Source of the DNA: CAYSQW01 sp964433135
Lineage (GTDB): Bacteria > Acidobacteriota > Aminicenantia > Aminicenantales > Aminicenantaceae
DNA: 64,000 nt
Assembly (NCBI GenBank): GCA_964433135.1
Contig: CAYSQW010000015.1
Span: 1 to 64,000 of the forward strand
Reading direction: 5' to 3'
The notes below the pieces were generated by a model. It saw only the letters and a list, made by a program, of their open reading frames with translations, was not told the origin of the DNA and did no database searches. A program made the translations under genes and the position numbers. Below are positions 1 to 7,542 of the stretch, in pieces (the stretch's first letter is position 1; the number at the start of each line of letters is the position of its first letter).

Positions 1-27
1 AAATCAAAAGGAAAATTCAGATCCCGG

Positions 28-56
28 TTGACAAACAGGACTCACGAACTTATTTT
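28..56 (+). promoter_or_regulatory. Sigma-70-type promoter of a short structured transcript
   Basis: TTGACA at 28-33, a 17-base spacer and TATTTT at 51-56. Transcription would start near 63 and run into the terminator at 143-176. No gene start lies between, so the promoter would make either a short RNA or an attenuated leader for the gene at 227. Predicted from consensus match only. Confidence 0.5.
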
Positions 57-62
57 TCAATT

Positions 63-176
63 AGGGTTCAATCACATGAAGACATCATCCCGCTTAACGC
101 GGGATGGTTCCGGGCCGGAATGGTCAGCGGAACGTACGGTAGAAAGAGGAGTCGAATGTGGCTCCTCTTTTTTTTT
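63..176 (+). ncRNA. Candidate short structured RNA or attenuator leader
   Basis: About 114 bases between the promoter at 28-56 and the terminator at 143-176. A perfect 8-bp hairpin forms from 86-93 with 99-106 (loop TTAAC). Bases 108-112 can pair with 116-120, or alternatively 107-112 with 128-133, so two mutually exclusive folds exist. I checked for the conserved SRP RNA apical motif and did not find it, and I recognise no riboswitch family. It could equally be the tail of a gene lying before the window. Confidence 0.35.
143..176 (+). terminator. Rho-independent terminator
   Basis: A stem of up to 9 bp, 143-151 with 162-170, closes a 10-base loop and runs straight into nine T (168-176). It ends whatever transcript enters from the left and isolates the lipoprotein gene at 227. 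Confidence 0.8.
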
Positions 177-226
177 ACTTCATGTCGTTTAATAATCTTC
201 AATCCATAAAGTCAAAATGGGGGAAC

Positions 227-733
227 ATGAAAAACGGGGTAAGCGTCATTGCATTATTCATTCTGCTTTGTCTCGTCTTCGGTTGCCGTGATGACATCGA
301 AGAGAAACCAGGTTATGCGGCAAACAACCAAACCGATGCGGAAGCCCTCAAAGCATGGTATCACCAAAAAACGATGACAACCAATGCGGGAGATGTCGAG
401 GGATTGAGAATCCTGTTTACAGAGGATGTGGTTTTCATGCCGCCGGGAGGACCGCTTTTTCAAGGCTGGGGAACCTATCGGGAATGGGCGGTTCCCTATT
501 TCCATGCCTATGATATCGAAGAACAAATCTCATATGAAGAGATTGAAATCTTCGGGGACCGAGCCTATATGCGCACGTCTTATACGATGCGGTCGACTCC
601 CAAGGCGGGAGGGAATCCGATAACGGCAGAAGGGAAAGCCATCTGGTTGTTTGGAAGACAAGGGGACGGTTCCTGGAAAGGCACTCACTGCATCTGGAAC
701 GAAAACGGCGGCCCTCCGGCGGACGGCGGCTGA
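227..733 (+). CDS. SnoaL/DUF4440-like exported lipoprotein
   Basis: A 168-residue protein with a short lysine-containing N-terminus, a hydrophobic stretch and a lipobox-like LVFGC ending at about residue 19, so it is probably a lipoprotein. The mature part has the NTF2-like cone-fold pattern of DUF4440/SnoaL proteins: an N-terminal helix with a conserved Trp, then DVEGL.-LF-DVVFMPP, then beta strands (AYMRTSYTM) ending in a Trp-Lys-rich strand. Members are often steroid isomerase-like or binding proteins, so no substrate can be named. The ATG at 227 was preferred to in-frame codons from 158 on, because it follows GGGGGAAC and places the signal peptide at the N-terminus. It lies just after a terminator and is probably monocistronic; the next gene is convergent. 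Confidence 0.75.
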   Translation: MKNGVSVIALFILLCLVFGCRDDIEEKPGYAANNQTDAEALKAWYHQKTMTTNAGDVEGLRILFTEDVVFMPPGGPLFQGWGTYREWAVPYFHAYDIEEQISYEEIEIFGDRAYMRTSYTMRSTPKAGGNPITAEGKAIWLFGRQGDGSWKGTHCIWNENGGPPADGG

Positions 734-842
734 GAATAAGGCCCGACCGAATCCTCCCGGGAAGGCGCCGGGGTTTTCAGCGGGCTCAATCCCGACTATT
801 CGGATAGGGAATTTCAGGCCCGACCCCAAACGATGGACACTT

Positions 843-1718
843 TTATTCCGGTTCGCCCTGGCGGTAGATACGATAGGTCGGATAGGCCAGCTCCACGTCC
901 GGCTCCTTGCCGAACCGATCCAGCACTTCACAACAGATCTCATTCTCAGTCGAACGCCGGCGGCGGGCGTCCGTCAAATAGCGCAGCGTCAACTCCACAC
1001 CGAAGTCCACGATTCGAGTCCAGACGATGGGAGTGAGTTTTCCGTAATGGATAAGAACTTTGTGCGACATGCGCTGGATTTTCCGCCTTGCCTGCTCGCC
1101 CAGGTCCAGTTTCTCCATCGAGGCGATTTCGTCGATGATCCGTCGGGCTTTTTTCCAATCGCTCTCGAAGGTGATGGTGATTTTGATCTCGTGCCAGACA
1201 TACTCGAATCCTCGGGTGTAATTGAAGATCGGTTCGGTGAAAACTTTGTTGTTGGGGCAGTTCACCACCCGCCCGGTGCTCTGATCCGCGTCCACCCAAT
1301 TGCCGATCTCCAGCAGAGACGTGTAAAACAGCCGGATGTCGATAACGTCGCCCTTGACCGATCCGATCTCCACCCGATCGCCGGTTTCATAGGGGCGACG
1401 GACCAGCAGCAGCAGCCACCCCGCTATGGACAAAACCGGCTGGTGGAGCGCCAGGGTCAGGCCCGCCCCGACGATCCCGAAGATCGTAACCAGGTTTGGA
1501 CCGGCCTGCGCCCAGATAACGATGACAACCACCATGGCTAAAAATGTTATGAGATAGACGGTATTCTTGCGGGCGGAATGCCGGCGCTTGAGGTTTTCGA
1601 CCCTCCGGTTTATGAAGCGCACGATCAGCTGGGTCAGGACAACGGCCAGAGCAATAATCAGGAATGAGTAAAGTGCCTTCTGCGCGATAGGAGACCGCAA
1701 AAAATCCAATATATCCAT
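843..1718 (-). CDS. MscS-family mechanosensitive channel
   Basis: A 291-residue small-conductance mechanosensitive channel protein. It has two N-terminal membrane helices (about residues 10-33 and 50-75) and then the pore-lining TM3 region with glycine- and alanine-rich GIVGAGLTLAL. The MscS beta domain (RRPYETGDRVEIG, residues about 108-125) and a soluble C-terminal domain follow. Members form heptameric inner-membrane channels that release solutes on hypo-osmotic shock. The ATG at 1718 is preferred to the TTG at 1754, because TTG there is the first part of a perfect -35 box (TTGACA). The start codon then lies only seven bases after the -10 box, so the mRNA is predicted to be leaderless. The gene stands alone, convergent with the lipoprotein gene at 227-733. 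Confidence 0.9.
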   Translation of the reverse strand: MDILDFLRSPIAQKALYSFLIIALAVVLTQLIVRFINRRVENLKRRHSARKNTVYLITFLAMVVVIVIWAQAGPNLVTIFGIVGAGLTLALHQPVLSIAGWLLLLVRRPYETGDRVEIGSVKGDVIDIRLFYTSLLEIGNWVDADQSTGRVVNCPNNKVFTEPIFNYTRGFEYVWHEIKITITFESDWKKARRIIDEIASMEKLDLGEQARRKIQRMSHKVLIHYGKLTPIVWTRIVDFGVELTLRYLTDARRRRSTENEICCEVLDRFGKEPDVELAYPTYRIYRQGEPE

Positions 1719-1725
1719 GTCCGAT

Positions 1726-1754
1726 TTATAACACAGGCTGGAAAATCCTGTCAA
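1726..1754 (-). promoter_or_regulatory. Promoter of the MscS gene, leaderless start
   Basis: On the minus strand TTGACA (1754-1749), a 17-base spacer and TTATAA (1731-1726). The ATG begins at 1718, seven bases further on, which is about where transcription should start. No Shine-Dalgarno sequence precedes the ATG. Confidence 0.7.
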
Positions 1755-2043
1755 TCAGGGCGCGGAATGATAGCCAGCACGCATGCGGAGCAAAGAGAGA
1801 TCCGATCGCAGCCCATCGCCTCCTAAATCCGATATTAGAATCGAGCGGATTTCGTGATATTGTGGTCGTAGTTATTGAAAATTGGGGAAAATAAGCGCTT
1901 TCGGCAGTGAGGGCCTACTCGGCCCAATCAGAATCAAGATGTCAGTGAAGGATCATGATGCCAAAGGTGAGAACCTCGAAGCTCGCACAAAAAGGGATTT
2001 TTTCAACCATTTTTCCTCCAGCGTCTATCAAAAGGAGAAATGA

Positions 2044-2796
2044 ATGAAACCATTATTGGCTTCCTTATTAGCGCTGACAATTCTTAGCTTTGGAATACCC
2101 GCGGCCGGACAGGGACAGGAGGGGATCTGGCCTACCACGGCCAAGATCGACCCTTTGAAAAAGAAAATCTTTTTCTCCGAACAGATCGACATTATCTTGA
2201 CGGACATCCGGGGCCCCGATGGGAGACTGTCAAAGCCTGAATTTTTGATCCATGTCCAGCCGAAACATGGAAGTATTTCCAACGGTCAATATTCACCGCT
2301 GTCCATATCAGGCGCAGGTAAAGATTTCCCCGTTGGTTCCGGCACGATTGAAGTCCACTACGCTTCACCATCCGATGCTTCAATTGAAAAAGATCTGATA
2401 ACCATTTCCGCTGTAATCACCTCGGCTTATTGGGAGCAGGAAGATGATCCTAGCGACTTTCCGACATTAAATAAAATCGGTGAAGTGGAAATCGAGATCA
2501 TACGATTCAACTATGCACGGATCATCTATACGGAAACCAAAAACGTCGAATACCCCAATCAAAAGGAATCAAAGGAAGTGCAGGTGATAACATGCGTGTC
2601 ATTTCATCCGGTGTTCGGACAGCAGCATCATGTCGACCGCGTCAGAGTGATGTCCTGGCATGGCGCTCACACCTATGAGGGCAATGACCGGGATAGATCC
2701 GCCACATTAACCCACGCGGAAGTCGAAGAGCCGGCGCCCCTGATTGTTTTTCACAGAGATGAAAAAAACGAGATCCATGCGATAACTCTCCCCTAA
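2044..2796 (+). CDS. Exported protein of unknown function, apparently cut short by an in-frame stop
   Basis: Encodes 250 residues with a clear signal peptide (MKPLLASLLALTILSFGIPAAG) and a strong ribosome site (AAAAGGAG, six bases before the ATG). The mature part is rich in beta-strand pattern and may contain an Ig-like or beta-sandwich domain, but I recognise no family. Translation stops at TAA 2794-2796. Reading on in the same frame gives another 109 protein-like codons up to 3126. The natural product was therefore probably about 360 residues, and this entry is its N-terminal two thirds. An alternative is that the stop is a base error in the assembly. About 290 bases of non-coding sequence precede the gene. 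Confidence 0.65.
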   Translation: MKPLLASLLALTILSFGIPAAGQGQEGIWPTTAKIDPLKKKIFFSEQIDIILTDIRGPDGRLSKPEFLIHVQPKHGSISNGQYSPLSISGAGKDFPVGSGTIEVHYASPSDASIEKDLITISAVITSAYWEQEDDPSDFPTLNKIGEVEIEIIRFNYARIIYTETKNVEYPNQKESKEVQVITCVSFHPVFGQQHHVDRVRVMSWHGAHTYEGNDRDRSATLTHAEVEEPAPLIVFHRDEKNEIHAITLP

Positions 2797-3126
2797 TTAT
2801 TCACCAGCCTGGAATGGACTCCCGCGGATGCTTTCAAGAGCCCGGAAAAGATTCTCATCGGGCCCGTGAACGACTACCCGAAATCCGAGAATAAGGACCT
2901 GGATAAACTCGTGAAGGAATTGAGACCTGAGAAAAGGGGCCTGCCGAATTTAAAGAACATCAACGAGCTCATGAAGTCGACATATCAAATGCTCTATCAC
3001 CCTGATTTCAAAGTGACGAATCGATTCAGCAAAACTCATTTATGCGGAGAAGCGGCATGGGAAGAATCAAGCGAACATATCTTCCACCGCAAAAGGTATA
3101 CTTGGGAGGTCCGTCTCAAGCCCTAG
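2797..3126 (+). pseudogene. In-frame continuation of the preceding exported protein beyond a TAA
   Basis: This stretch is open in the same frame as 2044-2796 and begins LFTSLEWTPADAFKSPEKIL. It shows normal composition, with acidic and basic residues and no low-complexity run, and ends at TAG 3124-3126. A separate start is possible only at GTG 2866 (MNDYPKSENK), which has no convincing ribosome site in front. I read it as the C-terminal third of the interrupted gene. If the TAA is real, the fragment is dead, or reached only by readthrough. Confidence 0.5.
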
Positions 3127-3333
3127 GTCCTACCCCATGCTTAAGGTCACCCAATGGGTAAAATGGCACTCTCCCATTATATGGGTTGACAAAAACCCCG
3201 TTTTCAGGGAAAATGGTTTTGTATTAATGAACAAGTGCAAGTTTATGAGATCCCGTTAAGATTTGAGTAACCTATCCCACTTTAAGATCCGATAACCCTC
3301 ATCAATCACCAACGTCCAATTTTTTCCACCGTC
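3127..3333 (+). promoter_or_regulatory. Intergenic region with a candidate promoter
   Basis: No convincing gene is seen here. TTGACA (3186-3191), 17 bases and GAAAAT (3209-3214) make a plausible promoter for the small ORF at 3334 and the RRM gene at 3490. Just before it, 3149-3153 (ACCCA) and 3154-3158 (ATGGG) can pair with the later CCCAT...TGGGT, giving an imperfect hairpin. Confidence 0.4.
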
Positions 3334-3477
3334 ATGATGAAAAGCAGCAAACCGGATCAAAGTGTAAAGGCCGAAAAAAAATTCTTTGCCCGAATGATGG
3401 ATGATGCGTTCGATGAAGCCGCCTGTCGGTTCAGTTCCCTCAATTCCATTTTCGATCAGAGAAAAAAATTAAATTAA
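3334..3477 (+). CDS. Possible 47-residue small protein upstream of the RRM gene
   Basis: An open frame from ATG 3334 (or ATG 3337) to TAA 3475-3477, 12 bases before the RRM gene. The product is charged and looks helical (KAEKKFFARMMDDAFDEAA). It has no signal peptide and no recognised family. No clear ribosome site precedes the ATG, which counts against it. The normal amino-acid mix and the close spacing to the RRM gene count for it. It may be a real short gene or the structured leader of the RRM mRNA. Confidence 0.35.
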   Translation: MMKSSKPDQSVKAEKKFFARMMDDAFDEAACRFSSLNSIFDQRKKLN

Positions 3478-3489
3478 AAGGAAGAAAGA

Positions 3490-3777
3490 ATGCAAGGTAG
3501 CAAACTCTATGTTGGAAATTTCAGTTACTCCGTAACCAAAGAAGATCTGGAGGAACTGTTCGCCAATTATGAAGTAAGAGAGATCAAGGTTATCGAGGGC
3601 AAAGGTTTTGGATTTGTCGAATTGGCGAGCCCCGCAGAAGCGGAAAAAGCCAAAGAGGCGCTCAACGGAAAAGATTACACCGGACGCACTCTTCGCGTAG
3701 ACGAAGCCCGGCCCCAGAGCAACCGCTCTTTCGATAACAGAAGAGGCGGCGGCGGCGGCGGTTTTAACCGGTACTAA
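3490..3777 (+). CDS. Glycine-rich RRM RNA-binding protein
   Basis: A 95-residue single-RRM protein. RNP2 (KLYVGNFSY, residues 4-12) and RNP1 (GKGFGFVEL, about 38-46) are intact, including the aromatic residues that stack on RNA bases. The rest of the fold is short and standard, and the tail ends in a run of six glycines followed by FNRY. This matches the bacterial Rbp-type proteins (well known in cyanobacteria and other phyla), which bind single-stranded RNA and are often cold-induced. The ribosome site AAAAGGAAGAAAGA precedes the ATG. The gene is followed by a weak terminator-like hairpin at 3783-3798. Confidence 0.9.
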   Translation: MQGSKLYVGNFSYSVTKEDLEELFANYEVREIKVIEGKGFGFVELASPAEAEKAKEALNGKDYTGRTLRVDEARPQSNRSFDNRRGGGGGGFNRY

Positions 3778-3782
3778 ACCGT

Positions 3783-3798
3783 AACCGAATCGGTTTTT
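3783..3798 (+). terminator. Weak terminator after the RRM gene
   Basis: A 5-bp stem, 3783-3787 with 3791-3795, sits in a run of five T, six bases after the RRM stop codon. The stem is short, so efficiency is uncertain. Confidence 0.4.
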
Positions 3799-4144
3799 CA
3801 AGCTTATAAACAGATCCATCGCGACGAGCCGCCTTTAATCCACGATCGGATGGGCGGTTGGTGGACAACGGGGAGGAGTCTTTTTTCCCTGCTGATCGGT
3901 GACCTGACGGATTCCGCCGCAATACCGAGATCCCCGACATAAGCCGGACAGGGGTTTTACGCCCGATGATATGGATCGAATTCAGGATTCTATACACTTC
4001 TATTTAAGAGCATGGGGAGGACCCGCTCCCGGAGCCGTCCACCCATGCTCGATAATCTAGCCCCTTCTCACGGCAAATCCTGACGTTTAACGATTGCGTT
4101 TTTCGATCTCATGTGAGATAAAGGAATTGTTATCAGGGGATATT
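3799..4144 (+). other. Non-coding region with a long hairpin
   Basis: No gene is recognised. The notable feature is at 4008-4050: nine perfect base pairs (4008-4016 with 4042-4050) enclose two further stems (4019-4022 with 4037-4040, and 4025-4028 with 4032-4035). No T-run follows, so it does not look like a terminator. It lies 95 bases before the start of the next gene and would sit in its 5' leader, or it may be a palindromic intergenic repeat. Confidence 0.5.
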
Positions 4145-5281
4145 ATGAAGGCAAAACATATCAAAGAACTGGTCATTGGAGACCTGAAAGCTAAGGTCCC
4201 GATCATACAAGGGGGAATGGGCGTCGGGATATCCCTTTCAGGGCTGGCATCCGCCGTTGCCAACGAGGGAGGGATCGGTGTTATCGCCACGGCCGGGATC
4301 GGAAGGTTCGAACCTGATTTCTTTTCCGACTTCCTGGAAGCGAATAAAAGGGCGCTCAAGAAGGAAATCAGAAAAGCCCGGGAATTGACCAAGGGAATTT
4401 TAGGCGTGAATATCATGGTGGCGCTTTCAAATTTTTCCGATATGGTGAAGACCGCGGTGGAGGAACAAATCGACATCATCTTCGCCGGAGCCGGACTTCC
4501 TCTTGATCTTCCGCGTTATATAAAAGGGATCAAAGGCCCCAAACTGGTGCCGATCGTGGCCTCGGGAAGAGCCGCCAGGATTATCTGCCGGAAGTGGTGG
4601 GATAAATACAACCGTCTTCCCGATGCGCTCGTCGTTGAAGGACCCGAAGCGGGAGGCCATCTCGGATTCAAGCCTGAAAACATCGCCGCTCCCGAGTATT
4701 CGCTGGAAAATCTCGTAACCGAAGTCATCAAAGAGGTCCGCGGCTTTGAAGAGAAGCACGACAGGAAGATCCCCGTGATCCCCGCCGGCGGCATCTACGA
4801 CGGTGAAGACATACACAGGTTTCTGCGTTCCGGCGCGGCCGGAGTTCAAATGGCGACGCGCTTTGTCACCACCCATGAATGCGATGCAAGTCTAAAATTC
4901 AAGCAGGCCTACATCGATTCCCGAAAAGAAGATATCGTCATCATCAAAAGCCCCGTGGGTTTGCCGGGGAGAGCGATCAAAAACCGCTTTATCGAGGACG
5001 TCAATGAAGGGAAGAGGAAACCCTTCAAATGTCCTTTCCACTGTATCATCACATGCGATTACAAAAAGAGTCCCTACTGCATCGCGCATGCGCTTATCAA
5101 TGCTCAGAAAGGCTTTTTCAAAAACGGTTTCGCATTTGCAGGCACAAACGCCTATCGATCGAGAAAGATCATTTCAACCCGGGAATTGATCCGGTCACTG
5201 TTGAAGGAATATAAAACAGCCGCCCAAAAAAGGCAGAAACGGTTTGAATCCAAATCGGCGGCACGACGGGATGGAAGTTGA
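4145..5281 (+). CDS. Nitronate monooxygenase / 2-nitropropane dioxygenase-family flavoprotein
   Basis: A 378-residue FMN-dependent TIM-barrel enzyme. The N-terminus has PIIQGGMGVGIS (about residues 20-31), the centre has VVEGPEAGGHLGF (about 161-173), and VIPAGGIYDGEDI (about 210-222) is the phosphate-binding loop for FMN. MATRFVTTHEC follows, as in nitronate monooxygenases and FabK-type enoyl-ACP reductases. The C-terminal region carries several cysteines (KCPFHCIITC), typical of a long subgroup of this family in anaerobes. The exact substrate cannot be told: nitronate oxidation or an NAD(P)H-dependent flavin reaction are both possible. The start at 4145 follows AGGGGATATT; in-frame codons from 4094 on have no such site. 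The gene appears to stand alone. Confidence 0.85.
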   Translation: MKAKHIKELVIGDLKAKVPIIQGGMGVGISLSGLASAVANEGGIGVIATAGIGRFEPDFFSDFLEANKRALKKEIRKARELTKGILGVNIMVALSNFSDMVKTAVEEQIDIIFAGAGLPLDLPRYIKGIKGPKLVPIVASGRAARIICRKWWDKYNRLPDALVVEGPEAGGHLGFKPENIAAPEYSLENLVTEVIKEVRGFEEKHDRKIPVIPAGGIYDGEDIHRFLRSGAAGVQMATRFVTTHECDASLKFKQAYIDSRKEDIVIIKSPVGLPGRAIKNRFIEDVNEGKRKPFKCPFHCIITCDYKKSPYCIAHALINAQKGFFKNGFAFAGTNAYRSRKIISTRELIRSLLKEYKTAAQKRQKRFESKSAARRDGS

Positions 5282-5302
5282 TAAACGCGACGGGACAGGC
5301 TT

Positions 5303-5320
5303 AATCCCGGCCGGGGATTT
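5303..5320 (+). terminator. Possible terminator after the flavoprotein gene
   Basis: AATCCC at 5303-5308 pairs with GGGATT at 5314-5319, and TTTCTTC follows. It is a GC-rich stem with an imperfect T-run, 22 bases past the stop codon. Confidence 0.4.
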
Positions 5321-5569
5321 CTTCAAATCAATCTCTTTCCCTTGCCGGCATTGATCCGGCCGGCGAATCCCGTCGTCATCCCCATATACTCAAAGAGCTC
5401 TCCAAACCGATTGTTCAGGGGGAAACCCCAAAATGCCGCTTCGATTCCCCGCTGAAAACGGGTATACTATTTAAAATAAAATACCGGATACGTCATTCAT
5501 TATTGAAAGGATAGGGATCTAACCGTATGAAATCAGATAGTGAGGTTGTATGACTCCGGAGGGTAAACC

Positions 5570-6694
5570 ATGAAAAAAATCGCTTGCTTCTGTATTGGAA
5601 TCATTCTGGTGTTGGGACTGCTTACCCCGGCTGCCGCTCAAAAAAAAGAAGCCGAGGCCAAGATCGTCACCATCGCAAACGACAAGAAGCCGTCACCCGC
5701 GAAAGGAGAGGCGACGCGCCTGGTGCTTACCGAAGACTATGCCGTCGGAGACAGTGAAAAAGAAGAAGAGATGATTGCTCAACTTACCTTTTTCGCGGTG
5801 GACGAAGACGACAACCTGTACGCCCTGGACATAAAGGGACACGGCATCAAGGTTTTCGACTCTTCGGGAACATATGTCCGTACCATCGGCAGTCAAGGTC
5901 AGGGTCCGGGAGAGCTCAATATGCCCGCCGGAATTCAGATCACGCCCGAAAACGAGTTGATGATCGAGGACGTCATGAACCGGCGGCTGTCCTATTTCAC
6001 GCTGTCCGGAGAATTCATCAAAACCGTGTCGGTGGCGGACAAGACTTCCCTCATCAATCTTTTCCTGGATAAGGATGGCAGCGCCGTGGGACGGGAGCTG
6101 GTGCTCGATGAGGAAAAGATGTTCTGGGAAATCCGAAAATACAATCGGGAACTCAAGCCGCTTTTCACCCTCGACAAAGTCGAATTCCAAAATCCGATGC
6201 AGGGCAAGAAGCTCAATCCTTTCAGCTTCACCATGGTCGTCCAATTCGATGAAGCCGGCGGCATCTACTTCGGCAAGGCGGACGACTACACGATCCAAGT
6301 CTACAATCCCGACGGAACGCTGACCAAAAGCATCCGGAAGAAATACGACAAGGTCAAATTGACCCAGGAAGACCAAGACAGGATGCTGGCGGAGATCCCT
6401 GATATGGCGGTCGGAATCAATATCAAGGAGATGTTTGAATTCCCCGATGCTTTTCCTCCCTATGAATCCTTCACCTTGACTGAAGAGGGGCGGATTGTCG
6501 TCAAGACCTATGAGAAGGGCCCCGTCGAAGGTGAGTCTATCCTCGACGTCTTCGACCGGGACGGAAAATACATCGCCCGCTTTGCAACCACCGCAAATCC
6601 CCGCCTCTGGAAAAACGGCAAGCTCTACTCCATTGAGGATACCAATGAAGGCTTCAAGGTCATCAAGCGCTACTCCGTCTCCTGGCAAAAATGA
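5570..6694 (+). CDS. Exported 6-bladed beta-propeller (NHL-like) protein
   Basis: A 374-residue protein with an N-terminal signal peptide (MKKIACFCIGIILVLGLL, ending near AAA-Q at about 23). Repeats of the NHL/6-bladed propeller type follow: DEDDNLYALDIKGHGIKVFD, then GTYVRTIGSQGQGPGEL with the hallmark G-x-GPGEL loop, then GGIYFGKADDYTIQVYNPDG. Such proteins are very abundant in Aminicenantota/Acidobacteriota and Bacteroidota and are thought to act as binding or scaffold domains in the periplasm; no enzyme activity is implied. The ribosome site GGAGGG lies seven bases before the ATG. A TATACT box near 5462 may belong to its promoter, but no clear -35 is visible. Confidence 0.85.
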   Translation: MKKIACFCIGIILVLGLLTPAAAQKKEAEAKIVTIANDKKPSPAKGEATRLVLTEDYAVGDSEKEEEMIAQLTFFAVDEDDNLYALDIKGHGIKVFDSSGTYVRTIGSQGQGPGELNMPAGIQITPENELMIEDVMNRRLSYFTLSGEFIKTVSVADKTSLINLFLDKDGSAVGRELVLDEEKMFWEIRKYNRELKPLFTLDKVEFQNPMQGKKLNPFSFTMVVQFDEAGGIYFGKADDYTIQVYNPDGTLTKSIRKKYDKVKLTQEDQDRMLAEIPDMAVGINIKEMFEFPDAFPPYESFTLTEEGRIVVKTYEKGPVEGESILDVFDRDGKYIARFATTANPRLWKNGKLYSIEDTNEGFKVIKRYSVSWQK

Positions 6695-6969
6695 AAGCAC
6701 GAAGGAAAGGATTCGAAGCCGGGAGCAAACGAATTCTATTATCATATTAAGTGTTCATTCACGAAAACTCAGCTGAGAACGGACTGCCGAGCCAACGGTA
6801 CATGGCGAACACGGATTGACAGGCCCTTTTTCCCTATGATACGCTGACGGAGATTGCCGATAAAACAAGGGATGTGTGGATTATCTTGTCGCAGTATGTT
6901 GCCGCAAATACTGATATCCACCGCTATACCCCCGGACCCACTGCGCACAACCAATTGAGGAGGTTTTGA

Positions 6970-7344
6970 ATGAGGAAGCAGCCCAAAGGCGCTCTTTTTC
7001 GATTGGTCCTCGCCGCTGCGCTCTTCAGCCTTTTTCTGGGATTGACCACCGATGAAGAGGGAGCGAACTCATGTGCCGACGGGCACGACAGCGGAACCCT
7101 CACTTTAGTCAATGCGACTCAGTATAACGCGATTGTCAATTTGGCCGGGCCGATCGCTTCCACGGAATTCATCCCTCCGGGAGAAAGCATTTCGCTCAAA
7201 ACACGGGCCGGTTTTTACCACTGGGCGGCAAGTTTCGGGGCCGGGCCGTTTCCGCTTACGGATTGGGAAGTCGATGCCGGTGTCGTTACGGTAAAAAAAG
7301 ACGAAATCAGCACCGTCACCATAAAAAAAAGTAAAAACAACTAA
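6970..7344 (+). CDS. Small exported protein of unknown function
   Basis: A 124-residue protein with a basic N-terminus and a hydrophobic signal segment (residues 10-26). The mature part is beta-rich: GTLTLVNATQYNAIVNLAG, then a PPGESISLKTRAGFY turn, then a lysine-rich end. The pattern 'surface strand, PPGE, strand, aromatic' resembles small DUF4397- or carboxypeptidase-regulatory-like beta sandwiches, but I cannot assign it. GAGGAGG six bases before the ATG is a strong ribosome site. It lies between the propeller gene and the DUF134 cluster and is probably transcribed alone. Confidence 0.75.
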   Translation: MRKQPKGALFRLVLAAALFSLFLGLTTDEEGANSCADGHDSGTLTLVNATQYNAIVNLAGPIASTEFIPPGESISLKTRAGFYHWAASFGAGPFPLTDWEVDAGVVTVKKDEISTVTIKKSKNN

Positions 7345-7478
7345 ATCCCTTCCCCGATTCGATATTCCCGCTTGTACCGGCGGCCGCGCCGCGCATCGGC
7401 TTAACCCCCGTTGCTTCCCCCTCCATGGGAAGGTTCACCCCCGCTTAGGAATTATTTTAAAAAAAATGTTTCAAACGC

Positions 7479-7507
7479 TTGCTTTATGAACATATGTTCA
7501 TTATAAT
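7479..7507 (+). promoter_or_regulatory. Promoter of the DUF134 cluster
   Basis: TTGCTT (7479-7484), a 17-base spacer and a perfect TATAAT (7502-7507). Transcription would start near 7514, about 29 bases before the DUF134 start codon. The spacer and the start site are both covered by palindromic operator sequences. Confidence 0.75.
7486..7501 (+). promoter_or_regulatory. Palindromic operator, copy 1
   Basis: A perfect 16-base palindrome, ATGAACATATGTTCAT, lies in the promoter spacer and abuts the -10 box. A dimeric repressor bound here would block RNA polymerase. The DUF134 protein encoded next is the natural candidate for binding it, which is an inference. Confidence 0.75.
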
Positions 7508-7512
7508 TATTT

Positions 7513-7526
7513 TGAACATAAGTTCA
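7513..7526 (+). promoter_or_regulatory. Palindromic operator, copy 2
   Basis: TGAACATAAGTTCA repeats the core of copy 1 with one changed base, exactly 26 bases downstream and over the predicted transcription start. Two and a half helical turns separate the centres. Confidence 0.75.
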
Positions 7527-7542
7527 TTATTAAAGGTTACCG

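Noticed and set aside
63..176. Possible SRP RNA or 6S RNA
   Set aside because: The size fits a small SRP RNA, but the conserved GGUCAGGUCCGGAAGG-type apical motif is absent, and the overall fold differs.
651..1541. Long open frame (296 codons) on the plus strand
   Set aside because: It is antisense to the MscS gene, has no ribosome site, and its translation is proline/arginine-rich without domain features.
1939..2043. 34-codon ORF ending directly before the exported protein gene at 2044
   Set aside because: No ribosome site precedes it and the peptide has no recognisable feature; the stop adjoining the next ATG may be chance.
5693..6745. 350-codon minus-strand frame opposite the beta-propeller gene
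   Set aside because: Shadow of a well-supported gene with a signal peptide and ribosome site.
7486..7526. CRISPR-like repeats
   Set aside because: Only two short palindromes with a promoter between them are present; they are operators, not an array.
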